From contig JAWUZG010000051.1 of assembly GCA_036785705.1 (NCBI GenBank), forward strand, positions 14,350,501 to 14,414,500: a DNA stretch of 64,000 bases, in the 5' to 3' direction. A program made the position numbers and the translations under genes. Shown piece by piece: positions 12,595 to 24,600 of this stretch. Position 1 is the first letter of the stretch, and every line of letters begins with the position of its first letter. This DNA is from Acanthornis magna (taxonomy: Eukaryota; Chordata; Aves; Passeriformes; Acanthizidae). The notes under the pieces were generated by a model that saw nothing but the letters and a program-made list of their open reading frames with translations, had not been told where the DNA came from and searched no databases.

Positions 12595-13063
12595 ATTCAC
12601 AAGAAGGGGCTCCCAAGGGTTCAGCCTACCTGGATTGGGGATGGTCCTCATTCCTCTGCTGTCTCTCCTCACCAGGGACTGCTGCCAGCTGCTGTTGGTC
12701 CTGGAGCCTGAAATCAATCCTCTCCACTCCAGATGGGCTTTTTGAGCTTCTCATTTAATTTTTCATCCACAGGGAATATCTGTAATTTTTCAGTATCAGC
12801 TCATCCCTCATTGAAGGAGATGCATGGGAACTCACCCTTCTTTGTGCTGGGGAAAGCAGAATTTTCAACTGACCCAGGAGGAGAAGCATGTTTTTGCAGT
12901 GGATAGGAGCTGTACTGACTTAGTGTTACATGTCATGCTCTGGAGGGAAGCACAAGTCCCATGCTTTTGTCTGGGACACAATTTAGGGGTGGTTGTAACA
13001 AAGCTGGAGGCCTTGAGAAAAGACTAATCCTTTTCCCTTTTCTTCTTTCTCCTTTTGTTCTTT

Positions 13064-13103
13064 TGTGTGTGTGTGTGTGGTTTCTGTTTGTTTGTTTGTT
13101 TGT
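13064..13103. repeat. (TG)n and (TTTG)n microsatellite pair
   Basis: A short TG run followed by TTTG units. Confidence 0.9.
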
Positions 13104-13414
13104 GGTTTTTTTGAAGGCAGAGAATGTGGAATGTTCCAGGCACTTTGTTGTCCATTGTAGCTTATCATGTTACTGAAGTCCGGGTGAAGGACACGCCAGA
13201 GAAAGTGTTCAGTGCAGAAGATTGGTGTCACTGGGAGAAGCAAACATGCAGCACTAGTGAGGACGCCTTTGGTCAGCATTTTGTACTCTTCAGGAAGCTC
13301 TAGCTCTATCCTTGTAACCCTTCAGACCCAAAAATGGGCTCTTTGCAGTCTCATCTGTGATGAACTTGACAATTATTTGTGGGGTGAGCGCAGTTCTCAG
13401 GGCTTCTGATATTT

Positions 13415-13533
13415 TCATAGAATCAGAGAATGGTTTGGATTGCCAGGGGCCTTAAAGATCATCCAGCTCCATCCCACTGCCTTGGGCAGGGACACCTTTC
13501 TCTAGACCAGGTTGCTCAGACCTCCATCCAGTG
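13415..13533 (-). mobile_element. CR1 LINE 3' end fragment
   Basis: Reverse-complement CR1 tail. It starts 'tcatagaatcagagaatggt' and continues with 'ccttaaagatcatccagctc' and 'ccttgggcagggacac', which are standard avian CR1 3' sequence read in antisense. It is heavily truncated. Confidence 0.88.
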
Positions 13534-14910
13534 CTCTCACATGTTTTGAGTGTGACATCTCTATGGCTTAAAAAGCAATCCTTGGTAAGCCTTGTATTTC
13601 CTGTAGTGCTCTTACACTGAATTCCAGTGTCACAGAGGTAGCAGGTGCATGGCTGGAGAGGGCCGGCACACTGACCTGGAGGGTCAGGAGTGGCCTCTCC
13701 TGTGTCTGCCGTGTTCCAGGAAAGGTGAGCACGGTGCCTGCTCTGCCGTACCTGTGCTGGAGAAGCAATGCCCACAGTTGCTTTGGAGGCACTGCAGAAT
13801 GTGTGATTGTGATATAATGTGAGGTTGAAGAGAACACAGTTTATTTAAATGCTTTACCTCTAGTCAGTGCATGCTCCCTTGGAGGCAGCTGAGCTTCAGC
13901 TGTGTTCAAAAAGTGCTTCTAAACCAATGTAGTTAGACTGCTGAATCTATTTTGCTAACTTAAATTGAATGAGCAGAAGCATAATCAAAAAAGGGGAACC
14001 TATGTGGAAAAGATAGTCTTCAGCTTGGCTTTATTCTTTGTAAAATATCTACTCTTTCAATACCACCTTAGAAGTTTTGGCTTGTCCATATCCACAAAAC
14101 AATGCAGCCACAGCCTCCAAGTAATCTTTGTTGGCTCAGGTGCAAAGAACTTAATCTTATGTTTTGCTGGTTGACACAATGTGTATAAAATTTTGTGTCT
14201 TACAGCCAACAATTCTCCTAAGGAGTTAGTTTTAAAGACCTAAATTGAATATTTATTTGCACTGACACAGTGTGCCTTACAATGAGCTGGTGTGCCCAGC
14301 AGCTAATCAGATGATGACCAGATTCCTGCTCCTCGATCCACGTGGCCAGGCAGTGATGCCATGTGGCATTTGGCCATGGCACATTTGACCTTGGAAGGCA
14401 TCATGGCTGTCTCCCAGATAAGCAGAACATCTAATATTATTTATCCCTGTCTTCTTAATGCAGTCAAGTTTATATTTGATGCACTCTTAGTCTCAGTGAC
14501 ATTTTCTGTAATAAGTGTTTTATATTTAAAATGGAAGGAACATAGCTGTTAAGCACAAGGTCACCTTGTTTATCAGTGAGTATTAATTTTTTCTGCTTTA
14601 TAGTATCTGCTTCAGTTGTTTCTGTGGTTTAAATCCAGCTTGAGACCTTCAGGGACAAAGTAATTGTGGACTCTAGTGGGGAACATCAGAGAACAGGTAG
14701 TCAAAATCAAATGCCATGGTATATTTCTCCTTATGAGGAATATGGCCCCTCCTAATGCATTTCTTCCATGCCTCCATTATTTTTTCTTCCTTCTAAGCCA
14801 GTTTATGGGCCAAAAAGGCAGATGAACTGCCAGCTCTCATTTCCTGTGTAACACAGGCCTTGGAATTTTACCCAGTGTCTCTTTTCACTGATGTCATTAA
14901 TTTTCTTTTT

Positions 14911-14932
14911 TTATTATTATTATTATTATTAT
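14911..14932. repeat. (TTA)n microsatellite
   Basis: About seven TTA units after a T-run. Confidence 0.9.
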
Positions 14933-15159
14933 GAAAGAACAGTTTGAAAAAACTAACCTGACCTTTATGTGAATACCATGAAAGACAGTGTACCCCTTTT
15001 TCTGACTGATAGCTAGGACAGTCATCCTCACTGCTGAGGTTATGATGTCTTATTCCACTCTGAATATGTCTAAATATATCTTGCAGCAGTTGATTCTCAC
15101 CGTGCCTATCTCTGCAGGTGATGGTGCCACCAGTACTGTGTATTTTCTGTGCTGTGACT

Positions 15160-15290
15160 GAGAGATACTGGTTTAGCGAGACCAGAGTAATGCCTCAGAG
15201 TGTCCCCTGCCAGGCGTTTTCTGACCTTCCTAATTGCTCCTGTCATTTTGCTCTGGACCCTCTCCAGGCTTTCAGGATAATAAGGAGCCG
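15160..15290 (-). mobile_element. Possible old CR1 fragment
   Basis: Antisense similarity to the CR1 region just upstream of the 3' tail (the phrase tctggaccctctcca and the preceding ccttcctaattgctcctgt). It is diverged and its boundaries are uncertain. Confidence 0.4.
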
Positions 15291-15499
15291 TGTGGGCGGC
15301 TGCTCTCTGGGTGGGTGCAGCAGCTTCAGGGTTTGCTAGGTTTTCAACTTGGCGCTGTCTGTCACAGGTGACGGTGACTTCTCCAGTGGCTGCTGATGCC
15401 TGATAATTTTTGCCTTTTCTTTTTATATACCCTTTTATATATTCTCTGTATCCTTAGCCTACATACTTGTAATTTTTGTAGTCTGATATTCTAGCTTAG

Positions 15500-15876
15500 T
15501 GCTGGGGTTCTGCTAGGCAGGGAGACCAAACATCCTGAGCAGGAAGCCAGAGAGCCCTATGATATCTTAGAAACTTTACCTTTGATTGAAACCTTCTCTC
15601 TGGAACATATTCTGTAAATTGGGCTCAAGGCTTATTTGGGGAGGAATTCTTTGGGGAGGATCACACTATTTTATTAAGCTTCTTGTTGGGGGATCCTTGT
15701 TTGCAAGGTCCATAAAAATTGTATACGCTTTGCATGGTGTGTGCATCTCGGTGTGTTCCACCTTGACTCTTCAAGGAGCTGTGCACCTGGGATCCTATTA
15801 AAATACCGAGGTATAAAACCCTTTTGTCCCTTAACCGTGTCTGACTCATAGTTCTAAGACCAGCAAAATAGCAACA
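15500..15876 (+). mobile_element. Probable solo LTR of an endogenous retrovirus
   Basis: A 377-bp segment that starts TG and ends CA. It has a TATA-like box (gtataaaacc, 15811-15820) about 60 bp before its end, followed by 'gtgtctgactcatagttcta' and an A-rich end ending in gcaaca. This layout is typical of avian ERVL-type LTRs. No internal gag, pol or env sequence flanks it. The identification rests on architecture and remembered family resemblance, not on a search. Confidence 0.42.
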
Positions 15877-17812
15877 CTGCCAGGGAGGCTCCTGGTCTTG
15901 GCAGCCTCTCCCTCCTCACTGTCTGCACAGGAGCCAGCGGTCACACCCCCACCTCTTATCTGGGGTGTCCCAACTCAGTGGGCTGTCCACAAAGCTTCCC
16001 TGAGTCCTGAGCCAGAACAGCTGCATCGAAAATGAAGAGGAAAGGATATAAGCAAAAGCTGCTTCCATCAGCTTTTACACTCTGCCCTGGTCACTCTTAG
16101 GTGTTCCCACGGGTCAGACAATTCAGAGGGATTCATGGATCAACAGCACTGAGGGAGCATGGTGGTCCAGGACCTGAGGAGACTCCACTAACACTACTGA
16201 ACATCTTGTCTTGGCTGAGTATGGTCACCTGACGGGGTGACTTGTGCTCATCTGAAGGACTTCCTCTCCTTCAGCCACTGACCTTGACATTTGCAAATTT
16301 TATCAACAGTTTTTTTTTACAGTTGTATCTCCTGGTGCAATTATTAAACAGCACAGTCCTTGCAGAGAGGCACACATTTTCAGCAGTGATTGCTGCTTCT
16401 TTTTGGACAATGAAGTTTTGCCTGTTAGCTACTAATTAATCCATGTAATGTAATTAATGATGTATACAGATGCTATTCTTTTTTCTTCAGAATTTACAAA
16501 TTTCTTGGTTTGTTAAATCTGCCCCACTGCTGTCATTAACCAAATGTATTATTTTGTCAAAGAATGAAGTCAGGTTTATTTCTCACAGGTTTTTTTTATA
16601 CACTAAATTATTAACATTTTTAATTGTTGGAGCATCTGTTGGTTAACTTGTAATAACCTCACACTCTCTTTCCTCTGATTATTACTACAGAACCGTCTAA
16701 CAGTCTGGTGTCATTTTGCTTTCTCTCTCTGGACACTGGCAAATGTTTTTCCAAGACCTTTGGATTTCTGTAATATGCCAGGATTTTTAAATACCAAACT
16801 CCATTGGGCCAAGTGCCTCCTCAGTCTATCTTTTTATGATTCTGAGATGCAAATTTGCTTGGCTACTGATCTGAAAATATTTATGCTTAATAGAGGCTGT
16901 TAAAACTTTCCTTAGTTTGCAGAAAGATGAGGAAGTTTTTTACTATCCTCATGTAGTGTGAATACACAAATCCATTTCTTTCTGTATACAAACATCTTCT
17001 CTGTATCAAGAAGTCTCCAGCAAATGTCTTCACTATCAACAGTTTTACCTATATCCAGCCAGTAAGAGCTTAGGCTCTACTATTTCTTAGTTTTCAACGT
17101 ATTTTGAAAAAAACCTGCTCCCAAGTGCCGTTAGCACTTGCAGCAATCCAGTTTTTCCAGATTATTTTGAACACTCCTTATCACCTTGTATGCTTCATAA
17201 ATTCTCACTTTTATTGTGTGCCATATACCTCCTTTCCATACACCCCTTCCTTCTGCTTTTTTTCCTCTCCCCTGTTGGTTTTATACAAGATTTCTAAGTG
17301 TTAAGCTTCAAATTCCCTGTTAGGCCAGAAAAGTGTTTAATCATGTCTGTCTTTTTTTTCACAATTACAGAGCCACATATCTTCTCCATCTTGTAAACTC
17401 CCAGCAGTGAAATGTCTATAAAAAAAATTATTGCAGCTTTCTCCTGGAGAGTCCTATTTTTCTGATTCTTTGATTTGCCACCAGTTTAACCCATAACTTC
17501 CCCTGCTTGAAGATTTACCATTTTGAAGTACCAATTTTTGCCTACATATATGCTGAGCTTCATGCATAAAATGCAGAAATACATAAAGTTCTTGGTTATT
17601 GCCTCATAGGCATTAACCAAGTGTACTTATATACATCTACAGGTACACATCTACATGCATGTTGTATATCTGCTTACAACATGTAGCTGTATATGCACAT
17701 CATAAATGCAGTCATACAAACACATCTGTATGCAATGTAATTTTTTCTAAAAGCAGAGAAGAAGCATTTCTAAAAGTGTGTGCCTGTTGCCACCTGTAAC
17801 ACAGCAATGCAG
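15877..17812. other. Intergenic DNA, nothing recognised
   Basis: AT-rich unique sequence with scattered T-runs. It holds no exon with paired splice sites that I can support. Confidence 0.45.
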
Positions 17813-18016
17813 GATGGAGCTGAGGCTGTACAAGCTGCCCTCCCTGGATGAAGATGAGTTTTCCTGTGAGTCCATTCCTGAGTGGTCACTCAGCTCCTCC
17901 ACCAAGAGCAGCCCTACCCCTCCTATACCAACCAGGGGCTCTGTTAATACTTGGACAGGGCTGGCTCCCCTGAGCAGGATGTGTCAGGGCAAGGGGCAGG
18001 AGACAAAGGACTGCAG
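17813..18016 (+). other. Candidate unidentified plus-strand exon
   Basis: 204 nt between an AG (ATGCAG|GATGG) and a consensus donor (CTGCAG|GTGAGT), open throughout as MELRLYKLPSLDEDEFSCES followed by a Ser/Pro-rich tail. I recognise no family. The upstream pyrimidine tract is weak. It lies just downstream (in minus-strand terms) of the TAPBPL relic, whose cytoplasmic exon might instead occupy this area on the other strand. Confidence 0.2.
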
Positions 18017-18299
18017 GTGAGTGGCACAAAGATTTCCACTGTTCTAGAGCTCTTAGAAGTTGCTGAGGCTTTGGTTTACCTGAAAAGGAGAGAGAAACAA
18101 AAAAAGAAATAAGATGCAGCAAGACCAAAGCAGTGCAAAACATCACCTCATTCTGCTTTCCACCAGAAATGAATCTCCAGCTCATCCTCCCTACCTCTCC
18201 CTGCAGGATCCTGGTATATCCTGACCTCCATCTCTCCTAAGCAGCAGTGCAGAGGAGCGGCAGATGCTCCTCTCTGCATCTCGACCACCAGAGAAGGGC

Positions 18300-18410
18300 C
18301 TCAGCATTTTAAACTCCCATCTGCTCTTCTTCTGAGCACAATGAAGAGGTCAATGATGAAGATGAGGGTAGCAATAACATCCCCCACGTGTCCTTGAGAT
18401 CTCCCTTGCT
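18300..18410 (-). pseudogene. TAPBPL: TAPBPL transmembrane exon
   Basis: A strong acceptor (CTCCTCCTCTGCAG|AGCAAG) is followed in the phase-1 frame by GHVGD, an 18-residue hydrophobic run ending in RRR, a short tail and a TGA. Confidence 0.6.
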
Positions 18411-19116
18411 CTGCAGAGGAGGAGGAGGATCAGTGGTGCTGTGTAGCCTGGAGCAGCTGAGTAGCCACAGCTAAACAGCCGCGCTGGCCAGCAGCTGACC
18501 GTGGGCGTGCTCCTGTCAGCTACGCACATGTGACAGGACACAATGAGCCAAAGCCACACAGACCCAGGGCCTGTTCTACGGGCTACACTGATGTGTCATA
18601 GCTCTTTAAACTGCAGGTATGGCTTGCTTTTCCCTGCTGGGTCAGGCGGAGACACAGGAGCAATCTCACATCAGCAGAGAGAGTGCGAACCCCAACAGCT
18701 CCAACAGGGGGAAGCATTTTTTGCTATGGTTCTCTAGAAGCATCAGACTCCAGCTGAACACTGGGTCCGGCTCTGTGTCTAACACTTTGGGGCATGGCTG
18801 TTTTCTTGTGCCCGTCCACTGGGGTCCAGCCCACGTGCTATAGATTTTTGTTCTGTTGTTTCACCTTCAGTCATAAAATCTTTTTTCCCCTGAAGCAAAT
18901 GAGGTATTTGCTCCCTCAAAACATCAGGGACTCAAATAAAAGCTGAAGAAGTGAAAGGGAAAGGGAAGACAGAGAGAATGGGTGTGAGAGGACACCAGGG
19001 AGGGGAACCAGGAAGATGTGGAGTGGCTCAGAGGTTTTGATCCCCGTGGTGGGTAGATGAGGTGTGAGGAGGTCTGGGCAGAATGAAGAACATAGCCCCC
19101 TGCCCCTGACACCTAC

Positions 19117-19363
19117 CTGGTGCCTTGAGATGGGCACTCACAGGGATGGGCTCTGCCAGGGCAGCTGTAGGTGACTGGTGCCTGCGTTGGGACCGAGCTG
19201 ATGCTGAGGCAGGAGGTGATGCTGGAGGTGCCATCTCAGCTTTGCTGGTGGCTGTAGAAATGTGCATTTGGGAGAGAAATTTCTGTGTTGTGGCAGGTCA
19301 GACTAGTCACCACATCTCTCTTGAATGATGCCACTGCTGGAATTACATGAACTCTTGGAAGCT
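19117..19363 (-). pseudogene. TAPBPL: TAPBPL IgC1 exon, disrupted
   Basis: Acceptor CTCCAG|AGCTTCC and donor CCAG|GTAGGT are both intact. The IgC1 reading frame is interrupted by TGA (19238-19236) between HQQS and DGTSSITS. The exon must also change frame before its 3' end to join the membrane exon, where the phase-1 frame reads SAHLKAP. Confidence 0.72.
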
Positions 19364-19537
19364 CTGGAGGAGGTAAACAGGGAATTTATTTATTGATAGC
19401 AGAGTAGAAAAGTCTGTCCACAAGAGAAAGGAGATGAGCAGCCTGTGATGATGAATATTGGGAGCGGTGGGAGATTAGGGTGCAGGGCAGTTTCAGTGCC
19501 TGAGAACAGGGGACTCCTGTTGCCCCCAGGCACTCAC

Positions 19538-19754
19538 TTGCCACATGCAGCTGGATGATGTGCTGGGCCTGGTGCAGGGGAGTGCACACATAAACAAATG
19601 TACATCTCTTATCTCCCACACTCAGTCCTTGCAGCCAAGTGATGGGTCCTCACTTCCTAGCAGCTTTGACACATCCATGTAGACTTTTGGCCACCTGGTC
19701 CCCTGTTGTTATCAATGTTCCCTCCTTGACTGCTGCAGCAGGGCAATGCTGATC
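19538..19754 (-). pseudogene. TAPBPL: TAPBPL IgV exon (3' part), frameshifted
   Basis: A well-preserved donor (GTGGCA A|GTGAGT, phase 1) follows AQHIIQLHVA. The upstream part reads VYMDVSKLLGSEDPSL in one frame and LQGLSVGD in another, and each frame has stops outside its segment. The 5' limit at 19754 is a weak acceptor guess. Confidence 0.65.
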
Positions 19755-20063
19755 CTGCTGGAGAGCCACAGAGAGACCATGAACCAGGATGTACAGCAGG
19801 GCCTCTCACCAGCCTGCCGGAAGCTGTGTGGGGATCTCAGAGTCCACTTCCTCCCCATCAGAGTCCATATACCGCAGGCATTCTGCATGGGGATGGATAC
19901 TGACGGTCAGTGGATCCCTCTCACCATGCACCATTTTCCTCTGGAAGAGCATTCACATTTAGGAGGACCCTGTTTTCTCTGGGTGACCTTCACGGAAGGG
20001 GTGGGGGGTGCAGGAGAAGCCCCAGGCTGGCTACCAGAGCTGCTTCACTTTCACTCTAGCTAA

Positions 20064-21299
20064 GCTGAAGGGGAAAAAAAAAATCCCTTCACTTAAACCC
20101 ATTAACTCTTCCTCTACCAAACTCAGGAGTCTGGAGGCAGCAGGGAAATGAGGCACAATGTTTGGTGTCGAAAAGCCCTTCCCAACCTGCACCATTTGAA
20201 AGCTCTCTGCATACTTGCTTTTTAGACTACTTTATCTTTGTGAAAGACCTGGAGGCTGAAGCTGGTTTTCTTTTTTTTTTTTTCTTTTTTCCCCCTCTGC
20301 AAAACCTTCTTCAGCTGGAAAGACAGTAGTTGCTGTGCAGGGACATGGGCCAGCTCCAGCTCCCCTTTAGCCCAGTGGGCGTGTGGTGCCACCAGCAGCT
20401 GCCAATTCAGCCCTGGCTTTGCAGGAAAAAACATCACTGAGGAAAAAACAAGCTGTGAGAAAGGAAATGGATGAGTTCTGATGGAATTCAGCTACTGCCT
20501 TTTCCCTGTCTTTCAAACACACGGAGAGAAGTTGGCAGCTTCTCTGCTGCTCTGTTTCCTCTCCTCACAGTAACAGAACTCACCCTTGCTGTGGCCAGCT
20601 AAAATCATGGATACACACCTGCAGGGAACCATGATAACCCCCAGCCACAGCTCTCCAAGCACAACCTCTGGACATCCAGCTTGTGCTGGCCAGACATGGG
20701 TTCTTGATACAGGCTTACCCCAGTCCCACCCTCCCCTCTTCAGTCCTTCTTGGAAAAGCCTCACAAGGAATATTAACTCTTCCTGCAGAAGCTATGTTTA
20801 GGAGCTGTGAGCTGTGAGATGTGGCCAGCTGCTCTGACTGGAGCTCCCAGTGCCTCTCCAGGGTAAGATCACCAGCACACCCTGTGAGTCCCTGCCAGTC
20901 TGAGATGCTCTCACCTGTGCTCCCCTGGCCCTACAGGTTATTGTCTAGCATTATCCATGCTCTCAGAGGGCACCCACATATCCCAACAAAGCAGAGCTTT
21001 ACCATGAAGGTATCGTGTTCAAGAGAGCCATTCAGTGGTGCTACAGCTGCTGGGAGAGGGCTGTGTATCTGTTTTCCTACACAGGGAGATGAAAACCTGT
21101 TAAATAACTATGTGATGACAGATAAGGAGGTATCAATGAGCAGAGGCCTAGACAGCAAAGGGAAAGAATACACTCATTGTGATGAGAGATGCAGCAACAG
21201 ACAATAGCAGTAGCCAAAGGATAATCTAGTTCAGCTGAGGGAAGCAGGTGATGCCAGAGTTGCAGATGCCTGTGTACTACAGGGAATCTCAAGTGATGC
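20064..21299. other. Intergenic DNA, possible decayed upstream exons
   Basis: The 5' exons of the TAPBPL relic would be expected here. A minus-strand open stretch at about 20290-20420 follows a good acceptor (TTTTTTCCTCAG), but its translation does not resemble the TAPBPR N-terminal domain. Confidence 0.35.
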
Positions 21300-21610
21300 T
21301 GTGAATCAGAGAAGTGATGTTGGGAGGAGACCTCCAGTGGTCTCTGGTTCAACCTCTGACTCAATCAGGTCACCATAATTTTGTCCAACCAAATCTGGAA
21401 ACCCTCCAAGAGTGGAGATACTGCCACCTTTCTGGGGACCTGTTCCAGTGCTGCTTTTTTACCCTTCTGGTAAAAAAGTCATTCCTGGAATTCAGCCTGA
21501 ACCTACTAAGTTTCAGCTTGTTGCCACTGCCCCTTGTTATATCACCTGCTACTATTGAGAAGACCTTGGCTCCATTATCTTTGTAATCACCTTCCTGATA
21601 TTGGTAGGAA
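21300..21610 (-). mobile_element. CR1 LINE fragment
   Basis: Antisense CR1 tail with 'gggaggagacctccagtgg', 'ggggacctgttccagtgctg' and 'cccttctggtaaaaaagt', diverged from the family consensus as I remember it. It is an older copy than the one at 5.5 kb. Confidence 0.8.
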
Positions 21611-24600
21611 ACAATATAGGGTGTAAGCTAGATATCATGCAAGTACCAGGAACATGGTAGCTTAACAGTCATCCCTGGTATTAAAAATTCTGCTACTCAG
21701 GACTGGTAGAAAGGAAAATAGAAACAGTTCATTAATATCATACGTATGATGTTACAGGTTGTTTAGATGGAACTCAGAAAGCTAAAAGAGGCTTTTCTCT
21801 GGTGCAGCTCAGTGTCAGCCACGAACTGCTCGAGTTCATACCTGGATATGTAGGGAGAGAACAAATATTAAAAGAGATAAATCCCAGTAAGAACTCTGCT
21901 GCCATGGGGAAGCTAACTTCAGAGTTATGGACCAGTGAATCATCTCTCATCATCATAATGGGCCTCAGGCCTACAATTCTCAGCATGACATGACAAATTC
22001 CTTCACAAAACCATCACTGAACCTACAAAAGATTCATAAGTTGTAAATAGCAATTAAGTCATAGAGCAGGTGGCCATCAAAAATAAGTTTGGAGCGCGTG
22101 ATCATAATTTCCTTACATATAAATTCAGTGGGAAGATAAATAAGAATAAGCCTGCACTTCATATGCATATTTTGTTTCAAAAGAAATTAAACCCCAAGGA
22201 ATTTGAGACTCTTTAGTGTGGACTGCAGTAGTAAGGAAACTGTATGTGAAAGATGCCCACAATTTCTGACAGAGATGTGCAGTGTCTCTGGAACATGCAA
22301 AGTAAAGAAACAAAACCTCTGTAGGTACCTGGATGAACAGCCACAAAGTGAAGGGTAAGCAGAAAACTTTTCTTCAAATGTTTGTAGATATAATGTAGCA
22401 TCAATCTAGAAAATGGATTTTTAAAAGAAGAGATAGTTTTTCATACAAGTAAATAACTGAACGAGGAAGGAGAAAGTGGCTATGCAAAGAAGATGGGGTC
22501 AAACCTAAAAATATTTGTTAAAATTAAATAAATATAAACCAAATATAAATAATAGTTTTCAATCAGGAAAATAATCTTGGAGAGCGGAGCGGAGGACAGG
22601 AGCATAATGCAGATGAGGGTACAAGAACCGCCACACCTGATTTGAAGGCAGAGCATATATTAATGTGATGAAACTAAGAAAATAAGCTAAGACCTGAATT
22701 TTGATGGATTTTTTTAAACCATAAGAATTTTTATTCTTCAGAAAGCAACAAGGAGTTACAGAGTTTCACAAAATAACAGGCACTGTTTAGATAAAGTTCA
22801 CCTTATCTGTACCCAGTCAGTTTTGGGAGTTGGAAGTTCATAAAAAAATTCATTCCTTAAACCCAGACTTAGGATACATGTCAGCAGGTCACTTGCCCTT
22901 TCACCCCTTAAAAATTATAATCTGCCCCATATTACCCTATAGCACCAATTTGGAATTTCCAGAGCCTTTCTCAAGTAAATGCCTTTATCCAGAAAACTTC
23001 TGGTTTTGGCAGCACATCTCAATTCCTGCCATTTCTGTGCCCTTTTACCTGTCTCCTCTTGCCTCTCCTCACAACACCTACAATCAGGCAGGTCTCTCTA
23101 GCCAAACCCATTACCTTTTCTGTTTCCTGTCTTCTCTTGTCATGAGTATTTTTGCCCTGCTCTGACCTTTCTGATTTCCACTATGCCTTCATTTCACTTT
23201 CACTTTTCCAGTGAAAGGAAACACTGCAAAACATGTCAGCCTGGAGTATGTGGAGTATTGCTCCGGCCCTTCATAGGACTTGTGAACAGACCAAACAAGA
23301 TCAAATTCATGAAGATTCAGAGTGTGGGGGCTGGACTGAGAGCAACCTCAATGATCTGCTGGAATTGGATCCCCTTTTCCAGCTCAGACTCTGCCACAAC
23401 AATAGACCTATTTTGAAAAACATCAAAAGCTCAGTTTCTTCTAGCTAAATTCCTCAAGATGAAATATAGCCAAAGTTTTATTGGCCAAATTACAAACTTA
23501 AACCAGGAGCTAAGGATTTGTTGAACCCAAACCGAAGCCTTTCACCTTTTAAATAAGACAGCATTGTGCTCACCAAGATACACAGGGCAGAAAAATTCAT
23601 TTCCTTCCAGCTCCTAAATCTTCTGATGACTCTGCTAATGGGCAGGACTATCAACACTGAGCTAACTTGACATGACCCTTAGATTAATAAAACTGCATCT
23701 GACACCAGCCCACAGCTCTCCACTCCTGACGGTGGAGATGGTAAGGGTGAGATGAAGTGAGAAGCAGCTCCCTGCTGACATTGGCCAGGTTAACCGGACT
23801 AACCTGAAGATGACTGTGGATTTTCAGCTTCCACTGGATGTGCTGAAGGTTACTTAACCAAATTTACAGTTTACAGAAATACACCTATATATTCACAGGA
23901 GCAAATATGTCTATGAATGAACACTCTGGGTCTCTCCAGCATGCCCTGTAGGAGTACCAGCAGGAAAATGATCCAGTCTCCTGGACGTTCTGTGTACAAC
24001 CTGGCTGATCCCAAGGGGTAGAGGTTGCTAACCTCTCATTCCTAACTCCAATCTGCACCCTCAACCATCATATTTCCAGGATTATTATCTCTCTGTAGTG
24101 TGACTCAGGAACCTCCTGCACAGGGAAGAAGCAGGATCTATCGTAATAAGGCTGGAACTGAAGTCATGCCATCTCCAGGAGCAGGGAGGGACAAGAACAA
24201 AATCCTCTGGAAGTGATAGAAGGAAGCCAGGAGCAGAATAGCAGTGGTGCTGGTGACACTGGCACTAAAGGTAAAATGAGCCAAATTCACTCCTAACATA
24301 ATCCAGAATTTCAGGGCAGCCACAGCAGTCTACAGCAGGTAAGTGGCTGATCATGTGAGACATTGTTCACAGGTTGAAATTTTTCATGGTCTCATGCCAG
24401 ACTTGAACACTCACTTACTCTGAAACCTTATTATTCAAGCACCATTTTTTTCTCCCTCCTCAAATTATCCATAATTTTAAGTAACTCTATTTTCTGGTAC
24501 CCAGGATAGATACTGGCACCCAAATTTTGGACATGCATTTGTAGCTACTGTGGTCTGCAGCTACAGTTGGGTGCTCAGCATCTTTCAAAATCAGGTACAT

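Larger units (their letters stand above)
6023..13414. other. Intergenic DNA, no gene recognised
   Basis: 7.4 kb of mainly unique sequence. It holds a small direct duplication near 9208-9235 and a 29-bp tandem duplication at 12537-12594. A 156-codon open frame at 11545-12015 resembles no family I know. Human LTBR and CD27 lie beside SCNN1A, but I see no TNFR cysteine-rich exons here. Confidence 0.5.
13534..15499. other. Intergenic DNA with degraded repeat traces
   Basis: No gene is seen. It contains a (TTA)n tract at 14911-14932. At about 15160-15290 there is a segment containing 'gctctggaccctctccagg' that looks like an old antisense CR1 fragment (low confidence). Confidence 0.45.
18300..19760 (-). 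pseudogene. TAPBPL: Tapasin-related protein (TAPBPR) pseudogene remnant
   Basis: TAPBPL is an MHC-I peptide editor of the ER/Golgi with N-terminal, IgV and IgC1 domains, a transmembrane segment and a short tail. Three minus-strand blocks follow that order. The IgV block (19538 to about 19754) ends with LQGLSVGD, YVC and AQHIIQLHVA, close to human TAPBPL (LPGLTIQDEGTYIC and AQQIIQLNI). The IgC1 exon (19117-19363) reads LPRVHVIPAV, SLTC, then a TGA, then DGTSSITSCLSISS and VTYSC. The TM block (about 18300-18410) reads VIATLIFIIDLFIVLRRR. Lesions: the IgV frame must shift between DPSL and LQGL and has stops in the alternatives. The IgC1 exon has TGA at 19238-19236, lacks about 20 residues including the core Trp strand, and is 247 nt (not divisible by three) although its neighbours need phase 1-1. 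I did not find the N-terminal exons. Confidence 0.72.

Noticed and set aside
24138..24323. Minus-strand signal-peptide-like frame as a start exon of the TAPBPL relic
   Set aside because: It has no start ATG at its head, lies more than 4 kb from the relic beyond a CR1, and its splice sites are weak.
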